Source of the DNA: Sphingobacterium oryzagri
GTDB taxonomy: Bacteria > Bacteroidota > Bacteroidia > Sphingobacteriales > Sphingobacteriaceae
Assembly (NCBI RefSeq): GCF_028736175.1
Contig: NZ_CP117880.1
Location: forward strand, 1,550,001 to 1,614,000
Length of the DNA: 64,000 nucleotides
Reading direction: 5' to 3'
Of this stretch, positions 26,891-35,806 are shown piece after piece. The translations under genes were made by a program, and so were the position numbers. The stretch's first letter is position 1, and the number at the start of each line of letters is the position of its first letter. The notes beneath the pieces are model-generated. The model was not told where the DNA came from. It did not search any database and saw nothing but the letters and a program-made list of their open reading frames with translations.

Positions 26891-27468
26891 TAGTTGTTTA
26901 TTGTTATTCCTAAAAGTTCGTAAAACGCTTTGAGTATCGCTTGATGCCCTGGCCAGGCTGGCGAAGTCACGAGATTGCCATCTACAATGGCTTCATCTGC
27001 CGGAATATTTTTCCAGGTGCCGCCAGCCAGCTCAATATCCGGTCCTACGGCTACGTAAGCGGTGAGTGTGCGGCCTGTTAGCACGCGAGCGGTGGTCAAC
27101 ACTTGAATACCGTGACAAATGGCCGCTACCGGCTTGTTGGTTTCAAAAAAATGTTTCGTGATTTCGATGACGCGTTTGTTTAAACGAATGTATTCCGCCG
27201 ATCGGCCGCCAGCGATATACAAACCATCGTATTCGTTAACGTCTATCTTGTCAAAATCTTTGTTGATCGCAAAGTTGTGCCCGCGAAGTTCTTTATAGGT
27301 TTGATCGCCTGTAAAATCGTGAATGGCTGTGGGCACCACATCGCCAGCTTGGCGGTCTGGAGCCACGGCATCCACGGTGATACCCATCGCACCCATCGCT
27401 TGAAAAGGCACCATAGCTTCATAATCTTCGACATAATCGCCTACCAATAACAATACTTTCTTTGCCAT
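26890..27468 (-). CDS. DJ-1/PfpI family protein
   Basis: A 192-residue protein with the nucleophile elbow A-A-I-C-H-G-I-Q-V-L near residues 113-122 (Cys116 catalytic) and the conserved Glu near the N-terminus (V-E-D-Y-E-A-M-V-P). This is the PfpI/YhbO branch, described as proteases, glyoxalases or protein deglycases; which reaction applies cannot be told here. It is the middle gene of a three-gene unit: FMN reductase, 20-base gap, this gene, then the overlapping membrane protein. The linkage with a flavin reductase suggests a response to reactive aldehydes or oxidants. Confidence 0.92.
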   Translation of the reverse strand: MAKKVLLLVGDYVEDYEAMVPFQAMGAMGITVDAVAPDRQAGDVVPTAIHDFTGDQTYKELRGHNFAINKDFDKIDVNEYDGLYIAGGRSAEYIRLNKRVIEITKHFFETNKPVAAICHGIQVLTTARVLTGRTLTAYVAVGPDIELAGGTWKNIPADEAIVDGNLVTSPAWPGHQAILKAFYELLGITINN

Positions 27469-27488
27469 AATTATCTTTTTTATGTGTA

Positions 27489-28049
27489 CTAATTCTCTTC
27501 GAATTTTGCTTTGAGCAAGCGTTTCGTTTTTCGCACTTTAGCCTCCAGCTGACTGCGGTAAAGTACGTTAGTGACGCCTTTCCCTTCTTCAAAATTTTGA
27601 TAAAATTCGGGTAGGCTAAACGTTTCCAATACTTCTGCTCCGTCAAAAGGAAGGCGCGCTGTTGCAATGTCCAACACACTCTGTCCACCACGCTTGCCCG
27701 GGCTGGTAGCAAGGATAAAAACGGGCTTACCGTTGTATATTTTCCGTCCTGGAATGCGTGATATCCAGTCGATCAGACTTTTGTAGGCGGCGGTGTGGTT
27801 GCCGTTGTTTTCGGCGAAGGAGACCAGTATAAAGTCGGCATCGTCGATCTTCTGTGCAAATTGATGTGCTGCTTCGGGAATACCGCTCTTTTTTTCGATA
27901 TCTACGGAAAAGAGCGGCAACTCAAAGTCATTCAGATCCAGAATTTCGATATGATCTTCCGGTTCTTTGTAATATTTGCTTACGCTGCTGACAAACTTTT
28001 TGTTGATGGATTGGCTGCTGTTGCTTCCAGCAAATGCTACTATTTTCAT
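27489..28049 (-). CDS. NADPH-dependent FMN reductase family protein
   Basis: A 186-residue flavodoxin-fold protein beginning M-K-I-V-A-F-A-G-S-N-S-S-Q-S-I-N-K-K-F, the FMN phosphate loop of the family. Further FMN contacts are in F-I-L-V-S-F-A-E-N-N-G-N-H-T-A-A-Y-K-S-L-I-D-W near residues 73-95, and A-T-S-P-G-K-R-G-G near residues 113-121. It reduces FMN, quinones or azo compounds with NADPH. It is first in the unit with the DJ-1/PfpI protein. Confidence 0.92.
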   Translation of the reverse strand: MKIVAFAGSNSSQSINKKFVSSVSKYYKEPEDHIEILDLNDFELPLFSVDIEKKSGIPEAAHQFAQKIDDADFILVSFAENNGNHTAAYKSLIDWISRIPGRKIYNGKPVFILATSPGKRGGQSVLDIATARLPFDGAEVLETFSLPEFYQNFEEGKGVTNVLYRSQLEAKVRKTKRLLKAKFEEN

Positions 28050-28201
28050 AGCCTAAATTTAGCACAAAAAAATGATGGCTAAAAGAATCGATCTAATTTA
28101 GCCATGGAAGCGGTGGTATTTTTACGTAATCCTGTTGATTATGAAGCACAGTTAGCAGCGTGAAAATCTTGGTAAAGCTGCTTTGCTGATAGTTGGGCGA
28201 T

Positions 28202-28238
28202 CAAAAAAAATGGCACGTAACAATGTCTGTTACGTGCC
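28202..28238 (-). terminator. Rho-independent terminator of glutamine synthetase III
   Basis: GGCACGTAACA / TGTTACGTGCC with loop ATGTC has an A-run on its left (T-run in the minus direction). It lies 33 bases after the glutamine synthetase stop codon. Confidence 0.88.
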
Positions 28239-28270
28239 GATATTAATAGGTGGTTAGTAGTCTTTTATGT

Positions 28271-30460
28271 TTAACGTAAGAACAATAGCTCACGCAATTT
28301 TGGCAATGGCCATTTATTGTCATCCACGATTTTTTCCAACTTGTTTACATGGTAACGAATCTCATCGAAGTAAGGTTTTACCACCTCGTCGTAAGCGATT
28401 GATCTTTCGCGTACGTCTTCAATGTTATTTGCTGTTTTACGTGATTGGCGCATTTCTTCCGTCTTCTCTAACACCAGGTTGGTGTGTTTAGAAATACGTT
28501 CTACCAAGTTCAACTGCGAGCTGAATGATTCTTTAGCCAAGCCTAAGTCTTTTAAGCCTTTTACGTTTTCGATCAACTCATTTTGGTAAACGAAACATGC
28601 CGGAGCGATTTGGCTAGTTACGACTTCTTCGATAACACGTGCCTCAATCTGTAATTTTTTGTAGAAGTTTTCCAACAATATCTCGTGGCGTGCTTCAGAC
28701 TCGCGTTTAGAGTAGATGCCTAATTTTTCGAACAAGGCTAAGCTCTCTTCTTTCACGTATACGTCTAGTGCTTTAGGCGTAGATTTGATGTTTGACAAAC
28801 CACGTGCTTCAGCTTCTGCTGCCCATTCGTCACTGTAACCATTTCCTTCAAAACGGATCGCTTTGGATTCTTTGATGTATTTACGAACAACGTTTAAGAT
28901 CGCGAGGTCTTTTTTCGTGCCTTTTTTGATCTGTTTGTCAACTTCTATCTTAAATTCGATCAATTGTGTTGCTACGATCGCGTTCAAGATTGTCATTGGT
29001 AATGCCGAGTTTGCCGATGAACCTACCGCACGGAATTCAAATTTGTTTCCGGTGAAAGCAAAAGGTGAGGTACGGTTACGGTCTGTATTATCCAATTTTA
29101 ACTCTGGAATTTTCGGGATGCCGTGCCACAAGTTCGTTTCGTTTCTTACTTTTTTGGCTACGCGAGCAGATTCAACTTCTTCCAGGATTTCATCCAATTG
29201 TGAACCTAAGAAGATTGATATAATTGCTGGAGGCGCTTCGTTTGCACCTAAACGGTGGTCATTACTGTGGCTAGCAATTGATGCGCGCAATAAGTCTGAA
29301 TATTCAAATACCGCTTTGATGGTGTTTACGAAGAACGTAAGAAACATCAGGTTGTTTTTCGGTGTTTTGCCTGGAGACAACAAGTTTACGCCCGTATTGG
29401 TAATTAACGACCAGTTGTTGTGTTTTCCAGAGCCGTTTACGCCACTGTAAGGTTTCTCGTGCAACAATACTTTGAAATTGTGACGGATAGCCACTTGCTC
29501 CATAAGATTCATCAACAATTGATTGTGGTCAATCGCTAAGTTGATTTCCTCGTACATCGGCGCACATTCGAATTGCGAAGGAGCAACTTCGTTGTGACGC
29601 GTCTTTAATGGAATACCTAATTTCAACGCTTCATTTTCCAGGTCTACCATGTACGCAAGTACACGCTCTGGAATTGCGCCGAAGTAGTGATCTTCTAATT
29701 GCTGACCTTTTGCGGAGATGTGTCCAAAAAGTGTACGGCCGGTCATTTGCAAATCCGGACGGCTGTGGAACAACGAAAGATCAACCAGAAAATATTCTTG
29801 CTCAATACCTAAAGAAGCATTTACTTTAGATACGGATTTATCAAAATAATGAACGACATCAGTCGCTGCTTTATCGATCGCTGCAACAGCTTTCAATAAT
29901 GGTGCTTTGTAGTCAAGCGATTCGCCTGTATAAGATACGAAAACTGTCGGAATGCATAATGTTTTGCCCGCTACAGTTTCAAAGATAAATGCCGGAGAAG
30001 AAGGGTCCCAAGCGGTGTATCCACGCGCTTCAAACGTGTTACGGATACCGCCATTTGGAAATGAAGACGCATCAGGTTCTTGTTGTACCAACGCATCGCC
30101 TGTAAATTTCTCAATAGCATTACCATTTTCATCTGGCTCGAAGAAAGCATCGTGTTTTTCTGCTGTAGAACCTGTCAATGGCTGGAACCAGTGTGTATAA
30201 TGCGTAGCTCCATTTTCAATTGCCCAAGTTTTTACCGCTTGTGCAATATGGTCAGCAATCTCGCGCGAGATTTGTGAACCATCTTCTACAAGTTGTACTA
30301 ACTCCTTATACGTATTTTTTGAAAGATAATCTTTCATTTTTGCAATTGTAAATACGTTTTTACCGTAAATTGAGGTTGCTTTCAAAGATTCTACTTTTTT
30401 ACCATCCCCAAGAGGTCGCGATACGGCTGACTCTGCTGCTTTAAATCTAAGGCTTGACAT
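28271..30460 (-). CDS. glnN: Glutamine synthetase type III
   Basis: A 729-residue enzyme, the length of GSIII and much longer than GSI or GSII. It starts M-S-S-L-R-F-K-A-A-E-S-A. Catalytic and metal residues include S-L-G-I-E-Q-E-Y-F-L-V-D (about residues 216-227), R-H-N-E-V-A-P-S-Q-F-E-C-A-P (about 281-294) and N-G-S-G-K-H-N-N-W-S near residue 343. GSIII is the main ammonium-assimilating enzyme in many Bacteroidota. A weak promoter can be seen upstream on the minus strand: TACATTTA (30517-30524) with TTG at 30542-30544. The 28 extra in-frame residues upstream are not part of the family. Confidence 0.95.
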   Translation of the reverse strand: MSSLRFKAAESAVSRPLGDGKKVESLKATSIYGKNVFTIAKMKDYLSKNTYKELVQLVEDGSQISREIADHIAQAVKTWAIENGATHYTHWFQPLTGSTAEKHDAFFEPDENGNAIEKFTGDALVQQEPDASSFPNGGIRNTFEARGYTAWDPSSPAFIFETVAGKTLCIPTVFVSYTGESLDYKAPLLKAVAAIDKAATDVVHYFDKSVSKVNASLGIEQEYFLVDLSLFHSRPDLQMTGRTLFGHISAKGQQLEDHYFGAIPERVLAYMVDLENEALKLGIPLKTRHNEVAPSQFECAPMYEEINLAIDHNQLLMNLMEQVAIRHNFKVLLHEKPYSGVNGSGKHNNWSLITNTGVNLLSPGKTPKNNLMFLTFFVNTIKAVFEYSDLLRASIASHSNDHRLGANEAPPAIISIFLGSQLDEILEEVESARVAKKVRNETNLWHGIPKIPELKLDNTDRNRTSPFAFTGNKFEFRAVGSSANSALPMTILNAIVATQLIEFKIEVDKQIKKGTKKDLAILNVVRKYIKESKAIRFEGNGYSDEWAAEAEARGLSNIKSTPKALDVYVKEESLALFEKLGIYSKRESEARHEILLENFYKKLQIEARVIEEVVTSQIAPACFVYQNELIENVKGLKDLGLAKESFSSQLNLVERISKHTNLVLEKTEEMRQSRKTANNIEDVRERSIAYDEVVKPYFDEIRYHVNKLEKIVDDNKWPLPKLRELLFLR

Positions 30461-30599
30461 TTTCTGTTTAATAGTTTTTATTAATTTTTTATACAGTTCT
30501 TGGTTGTTTTGCGTTGTAAATGTACGTTTATTTTTAAAAAACAACTAAGAAAAATGAAAAAATTATAATTTTTTAGTGTTTTTATTGTTACAGAAAAGA

Positions 30600-30637
30600 A
30601 AATGCGACGCTAATTTATGTTGGCGTCGCATTTTTGT
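30600..30637. terminator. Rho-independent terminator of the S9 peptidase gene
   Basis: The stem AAATGCGACGC / GCGTCGCATTT has loop TAATTTATGTTG. A-run and T-run on both sides make it usable in both directions, but the only gene reading into it is the S9 peptidase (-). Confidence 0.85.
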
Positions 30638-30654
30638 TTATTTTTTGTGATAAT

Positions 30655-33459
30655 TTAATCAAGACCCCAGTCTATTCCTTTTTCAATGGCAGGAACGCCG
30701 GTTGATATCCATTGTGTGGCCGGTTTTCCTTTCAAGAAATGATCGAAGAATTGTGCTTGACGCATTTGAATGTCTTTTCGGTTTTGACGTTTCATCAGAT
30801 TATGTTCGTCACCATTATAATTTAACATCCAAACAGGCTTTTGCAGACGGCGCAAAGCGGTAAACATTTCGATTCCTTGATACCAAGGCACCGCGCCATC
30901 GTTATCGTTGTGCATAATAACCACTGGAGTCGTTACTTTATCAAGATAAAACAGGGGCGAGTTTTCCAGGTAAAGTTCCTGATCTTCCCAAAGTGTTTTT
31001 CCGATACGCGACTGCGTATGCTCGTATTGAAACTGGCGCGATAATCCGGTTTGCCAGCGTATGCCGCCATATGCAGAAGTCATGTTGACTACCGGTGCGC
31101 CTGTCCATGCAGCTGCATACATATCGGTGCGGGTGATGAGGTGCGCTACCTGATAGCCGCCCCAGCTTTGCCCTTGAATCGCCATCTTCGTCGAATCTAC
31201 CCAGCTGTTTTGCGCGAGAAAACGCATACCAGAATTTACATATTCTTCCGCAGATTTGCCCGGATGACCAATTTCATAACGAATATCAGGTGCAAAAACC
31301 AGGTATTCATTGCTTACATAATACGGTATATTCAAACGCGAAGGCGTTGGTGCGGGCGCTTGATAGCCATACAACCCCTCGGTAAGCTTTTCATAGAAGT
31401 ACGCAATGATCGGGTATTTTTTGTTCGGATCGAAGTTCTCCGGTTTGTAAAGTATGCCCTCTGCTTCATGTCCAGCGGGTGTCGTCCATTTTACTAATTC
31501 GGCCGTTCCCCAATTATAGCTCAGTTGTTGTGGATTGATGTCGGTCAGCTTTTCCTCGTTTTTAAATAATTTGGATGCATAGAGGTTAGGCGACTGTTCG
31601 TAGTTTTCTTTCGTATAAATTATTGTTTGCAGGTTTTCTGACGCCTGGAAAGCACGAAAGACGTATTTGTCGATAATGATCTCACTCGGTTTACGCGCTC
31701 TGCCGCTGTGCGCTTCGAAAATGCCATTTTCTTTGCTCGTTTCGTTAAATGCGCTTAAGAAAATCGGCTTTTTATCCGGAATCAAGATGCTACGCTGACG
31801 TGGGTTGTCCGTTCGAACCAAATCGATGTAGCGGAAAGTTGTTTTGGTAGCGCGGCCTTCGCCATTGGTAAGCAACTGTTTACCTTTTCCTGTCAGGTCA
31901 AACTTCCAAATATCATACCGATCGTAGATGAAGGCACTGCGACCATCAGCAGACCAACCCGCTATGCCATATGCCCCTGGAAGATTTGGCGAATCGTTTT
32001 CTTCATCCACAAAACTTGCCGGCAGACCGTCATTCAGCCACGTGGTGCTGTTTGTTTTTATTTGATAGCTGTACCAATTTCCATTGCTCCGGTCGAAGTA
32101 AAGCACGATATCACCTTGCGGCGAAAGATAAGCATAGCCATTAAGTTCTTTCTTTACGATACGTTTTTCGCCAGATATTGTGGATATGATATACACATCG
32201 GAAAGTGTAGATCCTTCCCACTGGCCGGAAATGCGCCGGCCAAAATCGGTACTGGCCAATACCCATTCGTTGTTCGCATCATCCGTTACAGTTGTACGAC
32301 CAAATTTATCATCAACCAGCGATAGTAAGCGATTTCCATTTTTTGGATAGATCACGGCTTGATACCATTTTGCTTGATCACGCTTTAAATTGACCAATTG
32401 TTGTGGTTGCAAATAGTCATCTTGCCAATGCCATACATCAACCTGCGCATGCTCAAAATCTACTAAGGTGGTATCTTTTACCTTTGGAATCGGCGCCAAT
32501 CCAAAAAAGAGTTTTTGGCCGTCTGCACTGAATTTCAGCTGCGCATCGCCGCTCACATACCAACGCTGCGGAACGCCCGTGCTCTGCTGCTGCGCAATGA
32601 TCGTGGCGCTATCCAGTTGCGGAGTATAATAATAGAGTTTGAAATCTTTAAGCAGTGATTTTTCGGGCGATTTGTCAGCCAAGAATGCGAGCTGTTGGCT
32701 TTGATCGTCAAAGCTTAATTCTTTGTAGCTGCCTTTTCCGTTGCTGATTTTTTTTAACTGTTTATTTGCCAGATCGTAAATATATAAGCCTGCATCGTTT
32801 GCCAGCGAATCTTTTCCTTCATTTTTCTTGGAGAATAGGAGGTAGGCTTCGTTCGGGCTCCAGGCATATTCATCGGCTTTATAAAAGTTCACCGTATCGC
32901 CTGTAGCCAAATTTTTGAGATGTAAAATCGAGATCGACTTTCCTTTAGACGCTTTGTCTTTTGCTGTGGCGCTGCTATCTGCTGGCGTATTGCTTCTTTT
33001 TTCTTCGGTAAGAAAAGCGATATACTCGTTTTTCTGATCGGCAAGTTTGAACGATTTTACGGATGCAGCTTTCCATTGTGCTTTCGTTTGCAGATTAACG
33101 ATAACCAAAGAATCTTTAGGCATATCCTCTGCTTTTTTCTTTTTGATCTTGGCTTGTCTGGTCTCCTGGAAAGTCGGTTTGATGCTCGCAATAAAGTGCG
33201 TTTCCTGCTGCGAAAGTTTACCTTGCGTAGCTCGCGGAATAGCGAAGAGAACCTGACGATTGGCATCCCTAAATTCCAGTAATCCGTCGCCTTCCTGCGG
33301 CGTAATTTGGTAATAAACAAACTGACCACTTTTACTTACGGAAGCATTCGTGATGCTTTTCCAATTATCGTAGACGCTGTGATCTAACGGACGCTTCTGT
33401 GCAAATAACGCGCCCGTTAGCAAAAGAGAAACGCCAAGGCTGGCTATTTTAATTTGCAT
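30655..33459 (-). CDS. S9 family serine peptidase (prolyl oligopeptidase-like)
   Basis: A 934-residue secreted protein. The signal peptide ends near L-F-A-Q. About 600 residues of WD/beta-propeller-like repeats follow (D-Q-K-N-E-Y-I-A-F-L, F-S-A-D-G-Q-K-L-F-F-G), then an alpha/beta-hydrolase domain. The catalytic Ser is in G-Q-S-W-G-G-Y-Q (about residue 757), Asp in M-H-N-D-N-D-G-A-V-P-W, and His in N-G-D-E-H-N-L-M. It cleaves peptides in the periplasm or at the surface. The frame extends upstream to 33516, but the signal peptide starts at M-Q-I-K-I-A-S. The linker near residues 154-165 carries Lys/Ser-rich low complexity. Confidence 0.95.
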   Translation of the reverse strand: MQIKIASLGVSLLLTGALFAQKRPLDHSVYDNWKSITNASVSKSGQFVYYQITPQEGDGLLEFRDANRQVLFAIPRATQGKLSQQETHFIASIKPTFQETRQAKIKKKKAEDMPKDSLVIVNLQTKAQWKAASVKSFKLADQKNEYIAFLTEEKRSNTPADSSATAKDKASKGKSISILHLKNLATGDTVNFYKADEYAWSPNEAYLLFSKKNEGKDSLANDAGLYIYDLANKQLKKISNGKGSYKELSFDDQSQQLAFLADKSPEKSLLKDFKLYYYTPQLDSATIIAQQQSTGVPQRWYVSGDAQLKFSADGQKLFFGLAPIPKVKDTTLVDFEHAQVDVWHWQDDYLQPQQLVNLKRDQAKWYQAVIYPKNGNRLLSLVDDKFGRTTVTDDANNEWVLASTDFGRRISGQWEGSTLSDVYIISTISGEKRIVKKELNGYAYLSPQGDIVLYFDRSNGNWYSYQIKTNSTTWLNDGLPASFVDEENDSPNLPGAYGIAGWSADGRSAFIYDRYDIWKFDLTGKGKQLLTNGEGRATKTTFRYIDLVRTDNPRQRSILIPDKKPIFLSAFNETSKENGIFEAHSGRARKPSEIIIDKYVFRAFQASENLQTIIYTKENYEQSPNLYASKLFKNEEKLTDINPQQLSYNWGTAELVKWTTPAGHEAEGILYKPENFDPNKKYPIIAYFYEKLTEGLYGYQAPAPTPSRLNIPYYVSNEYLVFAPDIRYEIGHPGKSAEEYVNSGMRFLAQNSWVDSTKMAIQGQSWGGYQVAHLITRTDMYAAAWTGAPVVNMTSAYGGIRWQTGLSRQFQYEHTQSRIGKTLWEDQELYLENSPLFYLDKVTTPVVIMHNDNDGAVPWYQGIEMFTALRRLQKPVWMLNYNGDEHNLMKRQNRKDIQMRQAQFFDHFLKGKPATQWISTGVPAIEKGIDWGLD

Positions 33460-33565
33460 AGGATAAATTAAAAAATGTAAAATTTGTGGAAAGTAAGCAA
33501 AAATGCGTAAATTCAACAGGATGTTTTAACATTTTTACACGTAATAAGTAGCAAAACTTAGGCCT

Positions 33566-34300
33566 ATGAAATCGAATAGTATCATCATCGCCCTGATTGG
33601 GGGGATCGCTATTGTGCTTTTTGCATTTATTTTAGGAAATGCGTATACCTTTAAGTTTAAAGCCAGCAATACGATCAATGTGACGGGCAATGCCAAGAAA
33701 GATTTTGAATCGGACATCGTGAAATGGTCGGCTTCTTACAGCAGGAAATCGATGGATTTGGCCGCAGCGTCTGAGCAACTGAAGCAGGATCGCGAATTGG
33801 TGCGCCAGTTTTTGATTAAGCAGGGGGTCAACGCTAAAGAAATTTTGTTTAATGCGGTCAATATCAATCGGGAGTTTTCGTATCATTCCGATGGCAGCGG
33901 CAATAATTACAATACATTTACCGGTTACAGCCTTTCTCAAAGTGTCAGTATAGAATCGAAGGACCTCGATAAGGTGGATAATGCCTCACGCGAAATCTCT
34001 ACGCTGATCTCACAAGGATTGGAGCTAAGTTCTAATGCACCGAATTACTACTACTCCAAACTGGAAGATCTGAAACTGGAGTTGATCTCGCAAGCTTCAC
34101 AAAATGCGAAACAACGGGCGTCTAACATTGCGCAGGAAGCAGGTTCGTCGTTGGGCGATTTGATTAAAGCCGACCTAGGCATTTTTCAGATTACGGGCCA
34201 GAATGACAATGAAGAATATTCCTACGGCGGCGCTTTCAATACAACATCGCGCAGCAAGACGGCTAATATTACCGTTAAAGCGAGTTACCGAGCCGATTAA
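33566..34300 (+). CDS. SIMPL domain protein (DUF541)
   Basis: A 244-residue protein with one N-terminal membrane segment (about residues 5-27) and a SIMPL domain. The opening N-T-I-N-V-T-G-N-A-K-K-D-F-E-S-D-I-V-K-W-S, the middle L-D-K-V-D-N-A-S-R-E-I-S-T-L-I-S-Q-G and the A-S-Q-N-A-K-Q-R-A-S-N-I-A block are characteristic. SIMPL proteins form periplasmic oligomers linked to stress and membrane integrity. The gene's last bases overlap the end of the convergent transporter gene by four bases, with no terminator between. Confidence 0.9.
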   Translation: MKSNSIIIALIGGIAIVLFAFILGNAYTFKFKASNTINVTGNAKKDFESDIVKWSASYSRKSMDLAAASEQLKQDRELVRQFLIKQGVNAKEILFNAVNINREFSYHSDGSGNNYNTFTGYSLSQSVSIESKDLDKVDNASREISTLISQGLELSSNAPNYYYSKLEDLKLELISQASQNAKQRASNIAQEAGSSLGDLIKADLGIFQITGQNDNEEYSYGGAFNTTSRSKTANITVKASYRAD

Positions 34301-35208
34301 GATTTTCGGCTATGCAAGATCATGCCCAGGATGACGATACCGATGCCTAGCATGGAAAGTGGATCGGGGATGACGGCGTGCAAGATGAGTACTTCGCCGA
34401 TCAACGCAAAGATTACCTCGGTGGATTGGGTGGCTTCTACGGCCGCCAAGCTTTTTTGATCGTTGCGCACCAAGTCTGTCGCTTTAAAAAATAGCCAAGT
34501 AGCAATCACACCGGAAAACAATGCAATAAGAAAGGTTTGAAAAAGCAAGTTGCCGCTGGGTATGTCGTGTTGCGCGATAGCGGTAGCAGAAAGTAAAATC
34601 CAGCAAGGTAAGCTAGCGAGCGTCATACCGCAAAGACGTTGTAAAGCGGAGAGCTGCCCATCGACCAGTTGCATCATTTTTCTATTGCCCAGTGGGTAAG
34701 CAAAGGCAGCTAATGTTATCGGCACGACACTTTTTAGCAGCGCAGCTGTGGAAACGGCTTTAGCCTGCGGAATCTGCACAATAAAAACACCTAATAAGAT
34801 CAATAACGAAAACAAAATACTGTTCCGACTGAGTTTGTTATGCGTATTGCCTAAAAAAGGAGCGAGGCATACGCCGGCAATAATGGTGATTTGCCAGGTG
34901 CTGGCCAATAACCAGCCGGGCGCAAACGAGGAAGCGTACGTCAGGCCGCCATAAAAAATTCCAAAGCCAACGGTGCTCCACAACAGCCAGCGCCACCAAT
35001 GCAGCCGCATGTGTTGGCAAAGCGGTTTAAGTTCGTTGCGCAGCGCTAAAATCGGCAATAGTAATAAAATCATCCAATAATAGCGGAACGATGCGGTCCA
35101 TAACCAAGAACCGCCATCAAGCGACATGGAGCGGTTGAGTACAAACGTTACCGCAAAAAAAAGTGCAGATAATACACCGATAAGAATGGCTCTTGATTTG
35201 TAGCTCAT
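34297..35208 (-). CDS. DMT superfamily (EamA-like) transporter
   Basis: A 303-residue protein with about ten transmembrane segments in two EamA-like halves, starting M-S-Y-K-S-R-A-I-L-I-G-V-L-S-A-L-F-F. The end of the second half has A-A-V-E-A-T-Q-S-T-E-V-I-F-A-L-I-G-E, a conserved EamA helix. It probably exports metabolites or drugs; no substrate can be named. It is 22 bases downstream of the RNase HI gene on the same strand, likely co-transcribed. The frame to 35256 overlaps rnhA, so 35208 is preferred. Confidence 0.88.
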   Translation of the reverse strand: MSYKSRAILIGVLSALFFAVTFVLNRSMSLDGGSWLWTASFRYYWMILLLLPILALRNELKPLCQHMRLHWWRWLLWSTVGFGIFYGGLTYASSFAPGWLLASTWQITIIAGVCLAPFLGNTHNKLSRNSILFSLLILLGVFIVQIPQAKAVSTAALLKSVVPITLAAFAYPLGNRKMMQLVDGQLSALQRLCGMTLASLPCWILLSATAIAQHDIPSGNLLFQTFLIALFSGVIATWLFFKATDLVRNDQKSLAAVEATQSTEVIFALIGEVLILHAVIPDPLSMLGIGIVILGMILHSRKS

Positions 35209-35230
35209 GAAAAATAGTTGACTACGGTTA

Positions 35231-35728
35231 TTATCCTTTTTGCTCTTCCACCTCAAAAACAGAATCTATTTTCCAATTGGCTTTGTCCTTTGACGCTTTA
35301 ACCGCCAGCTGGTCGCAGCGTTCATTTAGCGGATGGCCGGCATGGCCTTTTACCCAAACAAGCTTGACTTGGTGCAGTTTGTATAAGCTCATCAGGCGTA
35401 GCCAAAGGTCTTTATTTTTTTTTCCTTGAAAGCCCTTTTGCATCCAGCCAAAAACCCATCGTTTATCAATGGCATCGATTACATACTTGGAGTCGGAAAA
35501 AACAGTGACCTGCTGGTTTAAGTTCTTAAGTGCTTCCAACCCGATGATAACGGCTAGCAATTCCATCCGGTTATTTGTCGTTTTTCGGAATCCGCCTGAA
35601 AACTCTTTCTCAATCAGTTTGCCTTGGAAAGCTGGATTGTCGCCTTTGTAAATTGTTCTTAATATCGTGCCATAGCCACCAGGTCCTGGGTTGCCGCTAG
35701 ATGCGCCATCTGTATAAAGTTCAATCAT
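35231..35728 (-). CDS. rnhA: Ribonuclease HI
   Basis: A 165-residue enzyme. All four acidic catalytic residues and the His are visible: D in I-E-L-Y-T-D-G-A-S-S-G-N-P-G-P-G-G-Y-G (D7), E in T-N-N-R-M-E-L-L-A-V, D in V-F-S-D-S-K-Y-V, and G-H-A-G-H-P-L-N-E-R-C-D. It removes RNA from RNA/DNA hybrids. The reading frame continues upstream by 41 residues that are not conserved in the family, and the start at 35728 leaves 78 bases to the divergent fucosidase start. Confidence 0.96.
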   Translation of the reverse strand: MIELYTDGASSGNPGPGGYGTILRTIYKGDNPAFQGKLIEKEFSGGFRKTTNNRMELLAVIIGLEALKNLNQQVTVFSDSKYVIDAIDKRWVFGWMQKGFQGKKNKDLWLRLMSLYKLHQVKLVWVKGHAGHPLNERCDQLAVKASKDKANWKIDSVFEVEEQKG

Positions 35729-35806
35729 TGGCGTAAAAGTAAGCAATATCTTTTTATCCTTTCCCAATATATTTATATCTTCAAACAGGTTTACAAAAGC
35801 AAAATA

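Noticed and set aside
28104..28163. 19-codon plus-strand ORF between the FMN reductase and glutamine synthetase genes
   Set aside because: Too short, no leader structure or downstream gene in that direction; treated as chance.
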